This document shows, in pieces, positions 1-6,223 of a stretch of DNA of 6,441 bases. The notes beneath the pieces are model-generated. The model searched no databases. It was not told the DNA's origin and saw only the letters and a list, made by a program, of their open reading frames with translations. Position 1 is the stretch's first letter. Each line of letters starts with the position of its first letter. This DNA comes from Planctomicrobium sp. (GTDB lineage: Bacteria > Planctomycetota > Planctomycetia > Planctomycetales > Planctomycetaceae): assembly GCA_029259835.1 (NCBI GenBank), contig JAJDEL010000254.1, positions 1-6,441 of the forward strand. The letters run 5' to 3'. Made by a program: the position numbers and the translations under genes.

Positions 1-133
1 CTCGCTGTCTTGAAGTTCAAATGATTGGTCATAAAGACCAATAGTCTGAACATTTGACAACAAGTGATCATCTGGGCGCTTCGCTTTTATTCCGTCACAT
101 CCCTTTCCGTCGAGCGCCACGCTTTCTCACTGA
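1..133. other. Structured non-coding segment upstream of the broken herA remnant
   Basis: Every frame on the plus strand is interrupted here, and nothing resembles the N-terminal half of a HerA ATPase that should precede the remnant starting near 134. Two stem-loops fill the stretch. One pairs ATTGGTC (24-30) with GACCAAT (36-42), inside an outer stem TCAAATG (17-23) with CATTTGA (51-57). The other pairs GGCGCT plus CG (75-83, one bulged base) with CGAGCGCC (111-118). The style resembles the hairpin-rich region at the right of the window, but I found no shared sequence long enough to call it a second copy. Confidence 0.4.
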
Positions 134-751
134 CGTCTACAGGTAGTTCATGTAGTTACGGCTGTCACCGCTCGAATGGTATTTGAGGCGTTGCAGCGTT
201 ATCGAAAGCTGCATCACGTGGCGTTACCTACGGTGATGGTAATGGAAGAAGCACACATCTTTGTGAAACGCTACAATGACGACCTCGACAATCAAAATGC
301 GGCTTCAATCTGCTGCCAAGTGTTTGAAAGGATTGCTCGCGAGGGTCGTAAATTTGGTCTTGGCCTAGTCCTTTCATCACAACGTCCGTCTGAGCTTTCT
401 CCCACAGTTCTATCTCAATGTAACACTTTTTTGCTTCACCGAATCAGTAATGATAGAGACCAAGAACTTGTTCGGAGACTTGTCCCTGACAATTTGCGAG
501 GACTTTTGCGGGAGCTTCCTTCCCTGCCCTCACAACATGCAATTCTACTTGGTTGGGCATCAGAATTGCCCATCCTAGTAAAAATCAACGACCTACCCAA
601 AACTCAGCAACCTCATTCTGACGATCCAGACTTCTGGGATGTTTGGGTTGGGAGTGACCCAAATGGGAACGAGGTCAAACGTGAAACAGATTGGAAAGTT
701 ATTGCAGACGAATGGCAGGGGAAAGGTCTGAGTGAAGGAAGTTCTGACTAA
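134..751 (+). pseudogene. HerA-like ATPase, C-terminal half only (5'-truncated remnant)
   Basis: The product resembles the C-terminal half of HerA/DUF87-type hexameric DNA-translocating ATPases, which work in DNA end processing and in several defence systems. From the ATG at 176, the 191-residue reading shows a Walker B segment VMVMEEAH (residues 20-27) and the conserved SSQRPSEL segment (67-74). These are followed by the usual QCNTFLLHRI and the loop before the C-terminal strand. HerA-like residues (HVVTAVTAR) continue in frame upstream of that ATG as far as about 134. The frame then meets a TGA at 131-133, so 176 is probably an internal methionine. The P-loop half is absent, so an active ATPase is unlikely. 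The stop at 749-751 overlaps the next ATG by one base, as in a translationally coupled operon. A separate downstream polypeptide made from the ATG at 176 cannot be excluded. Confidence 0.75.
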
Positions 752-2841
752 TGCAATTTCGAATCGCAGATACATTCACGGATAGCCTTTCAAAATTGAT
801 GGGTGAGGAGCAGAAGGCGGTCAAGACGACCGCTTTCGATCTGCAATTGAATCCTGCCAATCCTGGGATGAGCTTTCATCGGCTCGACAAAGTTCGCGAC
901 AAAAACTTCTGGTCGGTACGTGTGAACCGCGATATCAGGCTGATTGTCCACAAGACCACTTCCAGCCTTCTACTCTGTTATGTCGCCCATCATGACCAGG
1001 CCTACAACTGGGCTGAACGTCGAAAGCTGGAAACGCATCCGAAAACTGGTGCGGCTCAGTTGGTTGAAATTCGGGAAACGGTCAAGGAAATCACAATCCC
1101 GAAATACGTGGAGGTCGAAACACCTACCCCACCTCAACCAGCCTTGTTCGCCGATTTTACCGAAGAAGAACTGTTGAGTTATGGCATTCCGGCAGAATGG
1201 ATTGACGATGTCCACACCGCAACGGAAGAGACGCTGTTCGCGTTGACCGACCATTTACCAGTCGAGGCAGGCGAAGCGTTGTTGGAATTGGCCACGGGTG
1301 GAAAACCCAAGGTTGCCGAACCTGTTGCGGTCTCGAACCCATTCGACCATCCCGACGCTCAACGTCGATTCCGAGTGATGACCGATGTTGACGAACTCAA
1401 ACGAGCCCTCGATTTTCCATGGGAAAAATGGGCAGTCTTTCTTCACCCTGCCCAAAAAGAAGTCGTCGAACGCGAATTCAATGGACCTGCACGGGTTGCT
1501 GGATCAGCAGGCACCGGAAAAACAATCGTTGCGTTACACCGAGCCGTTCATCTTGCCAGGAAACACCCGCAAGCAAGAGTCTTGATTACGACATTCACTG
1601 AGGCTCTGGCGGCATCCCTCAAGCAGAAGCTCTCCAGACTTGTTGGCGATGATGCCAGTTTATCAAAACGAATCGAAGTGTCGGACCTCACGAACATCGG
1701 TCTTCAACTCCATGCCGACAATCTCTCACAACCGAACATGGCAGACACACTGACTATTCGTGAGATTCTTGTCGATGCATCACAACAAGGAGCCGACAAT
1801 CGTTTCTCAGACCAGTTCATCTGGACCGAATGGAATGAAATCGTTGACGCGTGGCAACTCAATACCTGGGAAGATTACCGGGACGTTCCCCGCCTTGGCA
1901 GAAAAACTCGCCTCGGCGAAAACCAACGACAGATTCTCTGGGACATCTTTGAGAAGACACGAACAGAATTGAACAATCTTGGAATCACGACAAAACCTGG
2001 AATGTTCCAAGCCGTTACCGACTGGGCTAACACAACCGACCAGCCGCCATTTGATTTCATTGTCGTTGACGAAGCACAGGATTTATTTGTTTCTCAACTG
2101 CGATTCCTTTCAGCATTGGGAAAATCATCCCCTGAGTCGCTTTTCTTCGCTGGTGATCTTGGCCAGCGTATCTTTGAGCCACCGTTTTCGTGGAAGTCAC
2201 TGGGCGTCGATGTTCGCGGTCGGTCAAAAACACTCCGAATCAATTACCGCACATCACATCAAATTCGAGCACAGGCAGATCGTCTGCTTCCACCAGAGCT
2301 AACCGATGTCGACGGAATCACCGAGAAACGTTCAGGTACGGTCTCGGTTTTCAATGGTCCCCCACCCTCGATTCAGGTGTTCGATTCCCCTGAACTGGAA
2401 TCCGATGCTGTTTCAGCTTGGCTCAAGGAAAACTTGGACGCTGGCATCGCACCGCCGGAGATCGGCGTTTTTGTCAGAACAGCTGCCCAGTTTGAACGGG
2501 CAAAAAATGCAATTGAAAAGGCTCACGCAAAGTTCAATGCCATCGATGAAACTGTCGAATTCAAAGATGACTGCATTTCGCTGATGACCATGCATTTGGC
2601 GAAGGGCCTAGAATTCCGAGCCGTTGCTGTGATGGCCTGCGACGATGAGATTGTCCCATCGCAAGACCGCATTTCAGCAGTCGCTGACAGTGCCGATTTG
2701 AAAGAAGTCTACAATACCGAGCGACACCTGCTTTACGTCGCCTGCACTCGTGCCCGTGACCATTTGCTCGTCACTGGCGTTGAGCCTGCATCGGAGTTCC
2801 TGGACGACTTAACGGAACCAAGCTGCCCCTCCAAAAGTTGA
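751..2841 (+). CDS. RelE/ParE-like domain fused to UvrD/Rep-family superfamily 1 helicase
   Basis: This 696-residue protein joins two parts. Residues 1 to about 92 resemble the RelE/ParE toxin fold, ending in the typical FWSVRVNRDIRLIVHK and HHDQAYNWAERR segments. Residues from about 228 onward form a compact UvrD-like ATP-dependent helicase. It has Walker A GSAGTGKT (251-258), Walker B VVDEAQD (438-444), motif III GDLGQR (468-473) and motif IV LRINYR (495-500). Motif V is MTMHLAKGLEF (612-622) and motif VI LLYVACTRARDHL (660-672). A linker of about 130 residues, rich in E and P, lies between them. All core helicase motifs look intact. The start at 751 overlaps the herA stop as TAATG, implying coupled translation and a joint role with HerA in DNA processing or defence. 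The RelE-like part may be a structural or regulatory module rather than an active RNase. No nuclease domain is evident. Confidence 0.9.
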   Translation: MQFRIADTFTDSLSKLMGEEQKAVKTTAFDLQLNPANPGMSFHRLDKVRDKNFWSVRVNRDIRLIVHKTTSSLLLCYVAHHDQAYNWAERRKLETHPKTGAAQLVEIRETVKEITIPKYVEVETPTPPQPALFADFTEEELLSYGIPAEWIDDVHTATEETLFALTDHLPVEAGEALLELATGGKPKVAEPVAVSNPFDHPDAQRRFRVMTDVDELKRALDFPWEKWAVFLHPAQKEVVEREFNGPARVAGSAGTGKTIVALHRAVHLARKHPQARVLITTFTEALAASLKQKLSRLVGDDASLSKRIEVSDLTNIGLQLHADNLSQPNMADTLTIREILVDASQQGADNRFSDQFIWTEWNEIVDAWQLNTWEDYRDVPRLGRKTRLGENQRQILWDIFEKTRTELNNLGITTKPGMFQAVTDWANTTDQPPFDFIVVDEAQDLFVSQLRFLSALGKSSPESLFFAGDLGQRIFEPPFSWKSLGVDVRGRSKTLRINYRTSHQIRAQADRLLPPELTDVDGITEKRSGTVSVFNGPPPSIQVFDSPELESDAVSAWLKENLDAGIAPPEIGVFVRTAAQFERAKNAIEKAHAKFNAIDETVEFKDDCISLMTMHLAKGLEFRAVAVMACDDEIVPSQDRISAVADSADLKEVYNTERHLLYVACTRARDHLLVTGVEPASEFLDDLTEPSCPSKS

Positions 2842-2845
2842 GTAG

Positions 2846-2894
2846 CGATTGTTGTCATGAGACAATAACAATCGAAACTTTATGGAGGTCTCAT
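2846..2894 (+). promoter_or_regulatory. Leader with two competing stems before the 107-aa gene
   Basis: CGATTGTT (2846-2853) pairs with AACAATCG (2867-2874), with three further inner pairs GTC (2854-2856) and GAC (2861-2863). An alternative pairing joins ATGAGAC (2857-2863) to GTCTCAT (2888-2894), which abuts the Shine-Dalgarno GGAGG (2884-2888) and the ATG at 2896. The two cannot form together because both use bases 2857-2863 or the loop around them. There is no U tract, so a terminator is unlikely. An operator or translation switch fits better, but this is inferred from pairing alone. Confidence 0.4.
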
Positions 2895-2895
2895 C

Positions 2896-3219
2896 ATGGA
2901 CGAGAAGTCAAAATATATCTGGGAAGGTGCCGTTGGAGCCAGAATCAAAAAACGCACTAACAAAGCGACTGGCGAAGCATTTCACTCTTTTGAGCTTGTT
3001 CGGTATTACACCGAGAACGGGTCAAAGGACGCAAAGTATTCGTCAACATTCACGGAACGAAATGCTGAAGCTCTGGGCAAAGTGATCAGCCAAACGCTTG
3101 ATTACATTCAGAGTTCGCAGGCTGGGACGCCAGAGCCTGAACAAGAGCCTCAAGACGAGAAGCACGTCATTGCAAAAATTGACGTGGCTCAAATTCCTGC
3201 CGACCAAGTTGCTGGGTAA
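2896..3219 (+). CDS. Small protein of unknown function, 107 aa
   Basis: The gene has a good Shine-Dalgarno sequence (GGAGG, 2884-2888) ahead of its ATG and sits 54 bases after the helicase stop. Residues 1-70 look like one compact beta-rich domain beginning WEGAVGARIKKR and continuing through FHSFELVRYY, STF and EALGKVISQTLDYI. The remainder is a low-complexity E/P/Q-rich linker and a short tail. It recalls small proteins found near plasmid or integrative-element genes in planctomycetes, but I cannot name the family with confidence. The same-strand position suggests it belongs with the helicase operon, although the structured leader may give it separate control. Confidence 0.75.
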   Translation: MDEKSKYIWEGAVGARIKKRTNKATGEAFHSFELVRYYTENGSKDAKYSSTFTERNAEALGKVISQTLDYIQSSQAGTPEPEQEPQDEKHVIAKIDVAQIPADQVAG

Positions 3220-3228
3220 TTGACCACC

Positions 3229-3255
3229 GCGGGACAGCCGGAAACGGCTGACCGC
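3229..3255. terminator. Stem-loop between convergent genes, GAAA loop on the plus strand
   Basis: CAGCCG (3235-3240) and CGGCTG (3245-3250) enclose GAAA, a GNRA tetraloop when read on the plus strand. A second stem, GCGG (3229-3232) with CCGC (3252-3255), extends it across a small internal loop. It lies 9 bases after the stop at 3219 and about 60 bases before the end of the convergent gene. No U tract follows on either strand, so it may protect a 3' end or act with Rho rather than being a classical intrinsic terminator. Confidence 0.5.
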
Positions 3256-3313
3256 TGATTTCTGGCACCATCACCCAATGACATATGCCATTGCGGTTTC
3301 ACGCTTTTGAGCT

Positions 3314-4105
3314 TCATTGTTCAAGCATCAAACGATTGATCGTATCATTTCGGAATGAGAGAAACACCTCGATGTTATCGAGCGTCCCGACTGGTTCAGC
3401 CCATTCAAAAGATTCAATTGCCCAATCGGAATCACTGGAATCTCGTATTCGTAGCCAAGGCGGCAATAAATTGCAGAAATCCCCATACAAGGAATCTGCT
3501 TTACGCATTAGCAAGTTCCTGAAATCGCCTGCAAAATCCGTCGGCTTCATCAGATTGGTCGGGACGTAGGCAGTATTTGCAACGCTCGTATACAAACCGA
3601 AAAGCTGCTGCGGCGAAGGATCTGGACCAACCACATCGAAATCCTCTTCGAACCGATTTTTGTATTCTTTATGGTCTGCCAAATGAGCCAAGGCGTACCC
3701 AGAAGGTCCAGATTTGGAAAATTTTCGACCTTGAAAAACAAAAGACCAGACCTGCTTTGGAAAATCGTTATCATCAAGCTGCAATGCTTGTGAGAGTGGT
3801 TCTTCTCCTCGCTCTGCCTTCCCTTTGAAAATCGCAATTTCTTTGCTACCTGCATGTCGTCGTATTCCAGGAAATACACATGGAGACCCTTCCCAAAGAT
3901 ACGTTTCTGGGCTGATATCGTGCGACCGCAGGCCCTCTCTCCACTCTGAGCGGTATTGTTCAGTATCGTCGACAACCGCCTTGACGATATTTGGGTGAAT
4001 AAATCGAAAGAACTTGGAAGCTAACTTTGCAAGCTTCAAGACTTCAGCGTCAGAAGGTGGAGGCCACATTGGCCAGTTCGACTGGGCACTATTTTGACGT
4101 GGCAT
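3314..4105 (-). CDS. Protein of unknown function, 263 aa, with weak HNH-like pattern
   Basis: The frame is open for 263 residues, ending in TGA at 3314-3316. The ribosome binding site upstream of the ATG at 4105 is poor. I do not recognise the family firmly. The central region reads GYALAHLADHKEYKNRF (136-152), then LFGLYTSVANTAYVPTN (168-184) and RNLLMRKADSLYG (196-208). This spacing of an H..DH cluster followed by an N in a short loop resembles some HNH/beta-beta-alpha-metal nucleases, with H141, H145 and N177 as candidate residues. No classic zinc-binding CxxC pairs are present. There is no signal peptide or membrane segment. It lies 115 bases downstream of the 211-aa gene on the same strand and could be co-transcribed. 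The reading as nuclease is inference only. Confidence 0.65.
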   Translation of the reverse strand: MPRQNSAQSNWPMWPPPSDAEVLKLAKLASKFFRFIHPNIVKAVVDDTEQYRSEWREGLRSHDISPETYLWEGSPCVFPGIRRHAGSKEIAIFKGKAERGEEPLSQALQLDDNDFPKQVWSFVFQGRKFSKSGPSGYALAHLADHKEYKNRFEEDFDVVGPDPSPQQLFGLYTSVANTAYVPTNLMKPTDFAGDFRNLLMRKADSLYGDFCNLLPPWLRIRDSSDSDWAIESFEWAEPVGTLDNIEVFLSFRNDTINRLMLEQ

Positions 4106-4220
4106 ATCTCAAATCTCAATTTCAAAAGGTGGTCCATTGTCTCAGACCTCGATAGGCCTTGTAAACGATTCAAGAACTGTATTTTGCTGTCGGATTTTGA
4201 ATGCCCTCAAGTTATCAACC
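4106..4220 (-). other. Intergenic segment carrying a third copy of the CCACCTTTT motif
   Basis: This gap separates the two minus-strand genes. Read on the minus strand it contains GGTC (plus 4145-4148) and GACC (plus 4131-4134) as a weak 4-bp stem, then the CCACCTTTT motif (plus 4124-4132). The same motif follows the stems at 4874-4908 and 5006-5038. It may be a weak terminator or a shared element-edge motif. I see nothing else here. Confidence 0.3.
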
Positions 4221-4856
4221 TCAAGCAGCAATCCGCTTCTCAACAGGCTCAAACGGTTTGACGATTTTTCTTTTCAGCCAGATACAACTTGTCGGGAGTT
4301 GCTCATATCCGGCTTTCTTCCGAGTACGGTTCACTTCTCTAAGAATGTTAAAGGCTTGCCTGCGAATCGGAGCGTAAGGCTCAAACGGAAAACGGTAGAA
4401 CTCCTCAATCAGCGAGTCCTTCTTTCTACGACAGGCCAAGTCGACGTAATAGGCCTTGAGTTCTCGGTACGACTCATCGTCGATGCGAATCTGGACATGG
4501 CCATTTCGAAACGCCACTTGGTATCCACCGTAATGAATAGCGTTCCGCCGAGCGTCCCGTATTTGGTCCTTCTCACGCATTTTGAAGAGATGCTCCCCAT
4601 CAGTTGCCAGAATCACAAAGAACCGCTCAAAGCGAATATACTGCAAATTAGCGAAGCCCATTTGCTTGCGTCTGGCCCTCACCCACTTCTTGGGCGTGAT
4701 GTCATATTTCTCGACCAGCTTCCGGTCAACCGTTTCCGGGTCTTTGGTCCGGCCAATGTGCCCGGTCGTATAATGCCAGTAGCCCCGGCTCACGTAACTC
4801 ACTGCCAGTTGTTGAATCAGTCCTTCCAGGCTGGTTGCCACGCATCGGTATTCCAT
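4221..4856 (-). CDS. Strongly basic 211-aa protein beside the large structured RNA
   Basis: I chose the ATG at 4856 because GGAGGAG lies just upstream (plus 4861-4867). The longer frame from 4907 would run through a hairpin and lacks a Shine-Dalgarno. The 211-residue product carries about 43 K/R against about 26 D/E, so it is well suited to bind nucleic acid. Notable segments are GYWHYTTGHI (25-34), DPETVDRKLVEKYDI (39-53), WVRARRKQMGFANLQYIRFERFFVILATDGEH (58-89), GYQVAFRNGHVQIRIDDESYRELKAYYVDLA (111-141) and FPFEPYAPIRRQAFNILREVNRTRKKAG (156-183). No known catalytic motif is visible. There is no HNH, reverse transcriptase or DDE signature, and no clear LAGLIDADG helix. From memory, similar proteins recur as multi-copy hypotheticals in planctomycete genomes, but I cannot verify that. 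The RNA-like region lies immediately upstream on the same strand, so the gene is probably its partner. Confidence 0.85.
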   Translation of the reverse strand: MEYRCVATSLEGLIQQLAVSYVSRGYWHYTTGHIGRTKDPETVDRKLVEKYDITPKKWVRARRKQMGFANLQYIRFERFFVILATDGEHLFKMREKDQIRDARRNAIHYGGYQVAFRNGHVQIRIDDESYRELKAYYVDLACRRKKDSLIEEFYRFPFEPYAPIRRQAFNILREVNRTRKKAGYEQLPTSCIWLKRKIVKPFEPVEKRIAA

Positions 4857-4860
4857 ACTG

Positions 4861-4867
4861 CTCCTCC
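4861..4867 (-). promoter_or_regulatory. Shine-Dalgarno that fixes the start of the 211-aa gene
   Basis: Read on the minus strand this is GGAGGAG, ending a few bases before the ATG at 4856. It is the strongest ribosome binding site in the window and excludes the upstream ATG at 4907. Confidence 0.8.
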
Positions 4868-4873
4868 GATAGT

Positions 4874-4908
4874 AAAAAGGTGGTGAGTTTCGTAACGCCA
4901 AACTCACC
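4874..4908 (-). terminator. Terminator-like hairpin just upstream of the 211-aa gene (possible attenuator)
   Basis: On the minus strand GGTGAGTTT (plus 4900-4908) pairs perfectly with AAACTCACC (plus 4882-4890) around a 9-base loop. ACC and five U residues follow. The Shine-Dalgarno of the 211-aa gene begins only 7 bases later. A stem plus U tract placed here would stop transcription before the gene unless bypassed, which suggests attenuation by the upstream RNA. The 3-base spacer before the U tract makes it weaker than a canonical intrinsic terminator. Confidence 0.5.
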
Positions 4909-5005
4909 TAAAATCGAAAATTGTGACACGTAGAGAAAGATATTCTTTTTGGACATTGTCAGGCTCAAAAGAGAGCCAGCTGTTTCAGCTTTGTAGCTGT
5001 GTTCC

Positions 5006-5038
5006 AAAAAGGTGGACCACCAATACTTGGTAGTCGCT
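5006..5038 (-). terminator. Candidate 3' end of the large RNA: stem plus U tract
   Basis: On the minus strand GACTACCAA (plus 5027-5035) pairs with TTGGTGGTC (plus 5015-5023) around GTA, eight Watson-Crick pairs plus one U:G. CACC and a U5 tract (plus 5006-5010) follow. The same bases form one arm of the 22-base long-range inverted repeat, so local and distant pairing compete. Confidence 0.4.
5017..5038 (-). repeat. 22-base inverted repeat, left arm
   Basis: Read on the minus strand this arm matches the plus strand at 6055-6076 at 21 of 22 positions; both contain CCAAGTATTGGTGG. The one difference (5032 against 6061) is A:C on the plus strand and U:G on the minus strand. The arm could therefore pair with its partner over 22 bp in a minus-strand RNA, or mark one end of a mobile unit. 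Confidence 0.85.
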
Positions 5039-5186
5039 ATTTTTCCTACTGAAAACCTTGCAGAAGAAATCCTTCATGCACAAAACGCACGAAACCTGTC
5101 TTCCGCCGATTCGCTGCCAGAAACGGTCTCACGCCAGTGAGAGCATTTCTCGCCACAAACAGTCCCTTCCGGGATTCTCAAGCACC

Positions 5187-5213
5187 TGCGGGACTCGAAT
5201 TTCGAGTCCCGCA
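5187..5213. repeat. Perfect 13-bp inverted repeat
   Basis: TGCGGGACTCGAA (5187-5199) and TTCGAGTCCCGCA (5201-5213) are exact reverse complements around one central base. It is the longest perfect local palindrome in the window. In RNA it would fold as about 12 bp with a three-base loop. Confidence 0.9.
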
Positions 5214-5454
5214 AATCAATGGACTTTTCCGCATAGAAAAGTCAGTCAGCTCTTTCGTTGTTGGACCATGTGTCAGCACCATCTGTTACACCCAAACGGG
5301 TCACCACTGCCTTGCAGTGCAGCAAACACATTGTTTACTGGAGTTCCCTTCGAAACTCACTCCGCCAAATTGCTCAACAACCCGTCAGGATCGTTGGCGA
5401 TTTGCTTCTACTTGAGCCCCACTCCCAGACTTCTGCTTTTTATAGTGCCCGCGA

Positions 5455-5512
5455 GTAAGTTTGTCCGGTTCCTCACGGTATTACCCCGCGAGGCAGAACC
5501 AGACATTCTTAC
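5455..5512 (-). other. Long interrupted stem within the RNA region
   Basis: On plus coordinates, GTAAG (5455-5459) pairs with CTTAC (5508-5512), and TGTC (5462-5465) with GACA (5502-5505). GGTTC (5467-5471) pairs with GAACC (5496-5500), and CTC (5472-5474) with GAG (5490-5492). A symmetric T-T internal loop separates the first two helices, and GCA (5493-5495) is bulged. Base 5466 (C) faces 5501 (A), which becomes a G:U pair on the minus strand. Confidence 0.7.
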
Positions 5513-5682
5513 CGAGAGTCGTCTCATCACCTGGATGACATTCCAGGCACCGCATAACCACTTGCGGCAGCAAAAGTCCTTCCCGTATTAGCCTTCATTG
5601 TCGAAACAAGATTCTGGTGAGTTAGAGCAGTTACGCTCAAACGCCTGGTTGATGTGTACTCCGGTCAGGGAGTCACACTCGC

Positions 5683-5718
5683 GATTTGCAAACAATCAAT
5701 ACATAGAGGTTGCAAATC
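5683..5718. repeat. 9-bp inverted repeat with 18-base loop
   Basis: GATTTGCAA (5683-5691) and TTGCAAATC (5710-5718) are exact reverse complements. It is one module of the hairpin series. Confidence 0.8.
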
Positions 5719-5777
5719 CTTTCCCCCCGAGAACACAGAAGGTAGGGGTACCGAACAAACGCAGGGTTGTTCTCAGA

Positions 5778-5802
5778 CGTGACCAATCATCTTTTGGTCA
5801 CG
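5778..5802. repeat. 9-bp hairpin
   Basis: CGTGACCAA (5778-5786) pairs perfectly with TTGGTCACG (5794-5802) around a 7-base loop. It follows directly after the larger stem closed by GAGAACA (5729-5735) and TGTTCTC (5768-5774). Confidence 0.8.
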
Positions 5803-5878
5803 CCACACTTCGGCATCCACTCTCTTGTTTCTTACTGGCAAGCGGTTTTCCCGCCTTTCATAGTTGAGCTATTCACCG

Positions 5879-5926
5879 CTCGGGTTTGTGCCATTTGAAT
5901 CACTATCTTCAAATGGTTTTACCGAG
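5879..5926. other. Two-tier stem with perfect 9-bp tip
   Basis: CCATTTGAA (5891-5899) pairs with TTCAAATGG (5908-5916). Beyond an internal loop, CTCGG (5879-5883) pairs with CCGAG (5922-5926). Nested helices like this are typical of folded RNA rather than of simple operator sites. Confidence 0.7.
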
Positions 5927-5951
5927 ACGCCGGAGCTTATCATTGCTCCGA

Positions 5952-5973
5952 GACCCTTTGTTGCCAAAGGACC
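5952..5973 (-). other. GNRA-capped hairpin (GCAA loop) on the minus strand
   Basis: On the minus strand GGTCCTTTG and CAAAGGGTC enclose GCAA. All nine positions pair, seven as Watson-Crick and two as G:U (5953/5972 and 5954/5971). On the plus strand the same two positions are A:C mismatches and the loop is TTGC. This is the clearest single argument for a minus-strand RNA. Confidence 0.75.
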
Positions 5974-6054
5974 GCTCCCTACGCCAGATGCGTTAGCCGA
6001 ACTCTCCGAAGAGACTCCGAATCCCACATCCCGGATTTGCACCGGTTCAATCAA

Positions 6055-6076
6055 AGCGACCACCAAGTATTGGTGG
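6055..6076 (+). repeat. 22-base inverted repeat, right arm
   Basis: This is the partner of 5017-5038 in inverted orientation. It also forms its own hairpin, CCACCAA (6060-6066) with TTGGTGG (6070-6076). Flanking GCGAC (6056-6060) and GTCGC (6086-6090) can add an outer stem. Local and long-range pairings are mutually exclusive. Confidence 0.85.
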
Positions 6077-6193
6077 CTTGTCTACGTCGCCCATGCACTA
6101 AAACATCTAGGCTATCGGATCGAATTAGAAGATTACTCGCCTGCCAGTGATGGCAGCCGGATTACTTTCTAAAGCCTCCGTCGAGAAACGCAA

Positions 6194-6207
6194 GCTACTC
6201 TCGTAGC
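6194..6207 (-). other. GNRA-capped hairpin (GAGA loop) on the minus strand
   Basis: GCTAC and GTAGC form a 5-bp stem enclosing TCTC on the plus strand, which is a GAGA tetraloop on the minus strand. Confidence 0.6.
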
Positions 6208-6223
6208 ACGTCCCTCTACCGAC

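Noticed and set aside
1..133. Second copy of the large RNA element
   Set aside because: The hairpin style is similar, but I found no shared sequence beyond short words such as GACCAA, so it cannot be claimed from this window.
4857..4907. Longer N-terminus for the 211-aa protein, starting at 4907
   Set aside because: That ATG lies in the arm of the terminator-like hairpin and has no Shine-Dalgarno. The ATG at 4856 has an excellent one.
5439..5467. Internal minus-strand promoter, CGGACA with 17 bases to TATAAA
   Set aside because: The -35 match is weak and its bases belong to the long stem at 5455-5512, so I treat it as coincidence within the RNA body.
5058..5591. Plus-strand open frame of 177 codons
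   Set aside because: It has no ribosome binding site and no recognisable family, its residue composition is unlike a folded protein, and every part lies on inverted repeats.
5598..5867. Plus-strand open frame of 89 codons
   Set aside because: It has no ribosome binding site or family resemblance and is fully covered by stem-loops.
5864..6172. Plus-strand open frame of 102 codons ending in a plausible-looking KATTKYWWLVYVAH stretch
   Set aside because: There is no Shine-Dalgarno, the frame runs through at least six hairpins, and the KYWW stretch coincides with the 22-base inverted repeat arm, which also reads ATTKYWW at its other copy.
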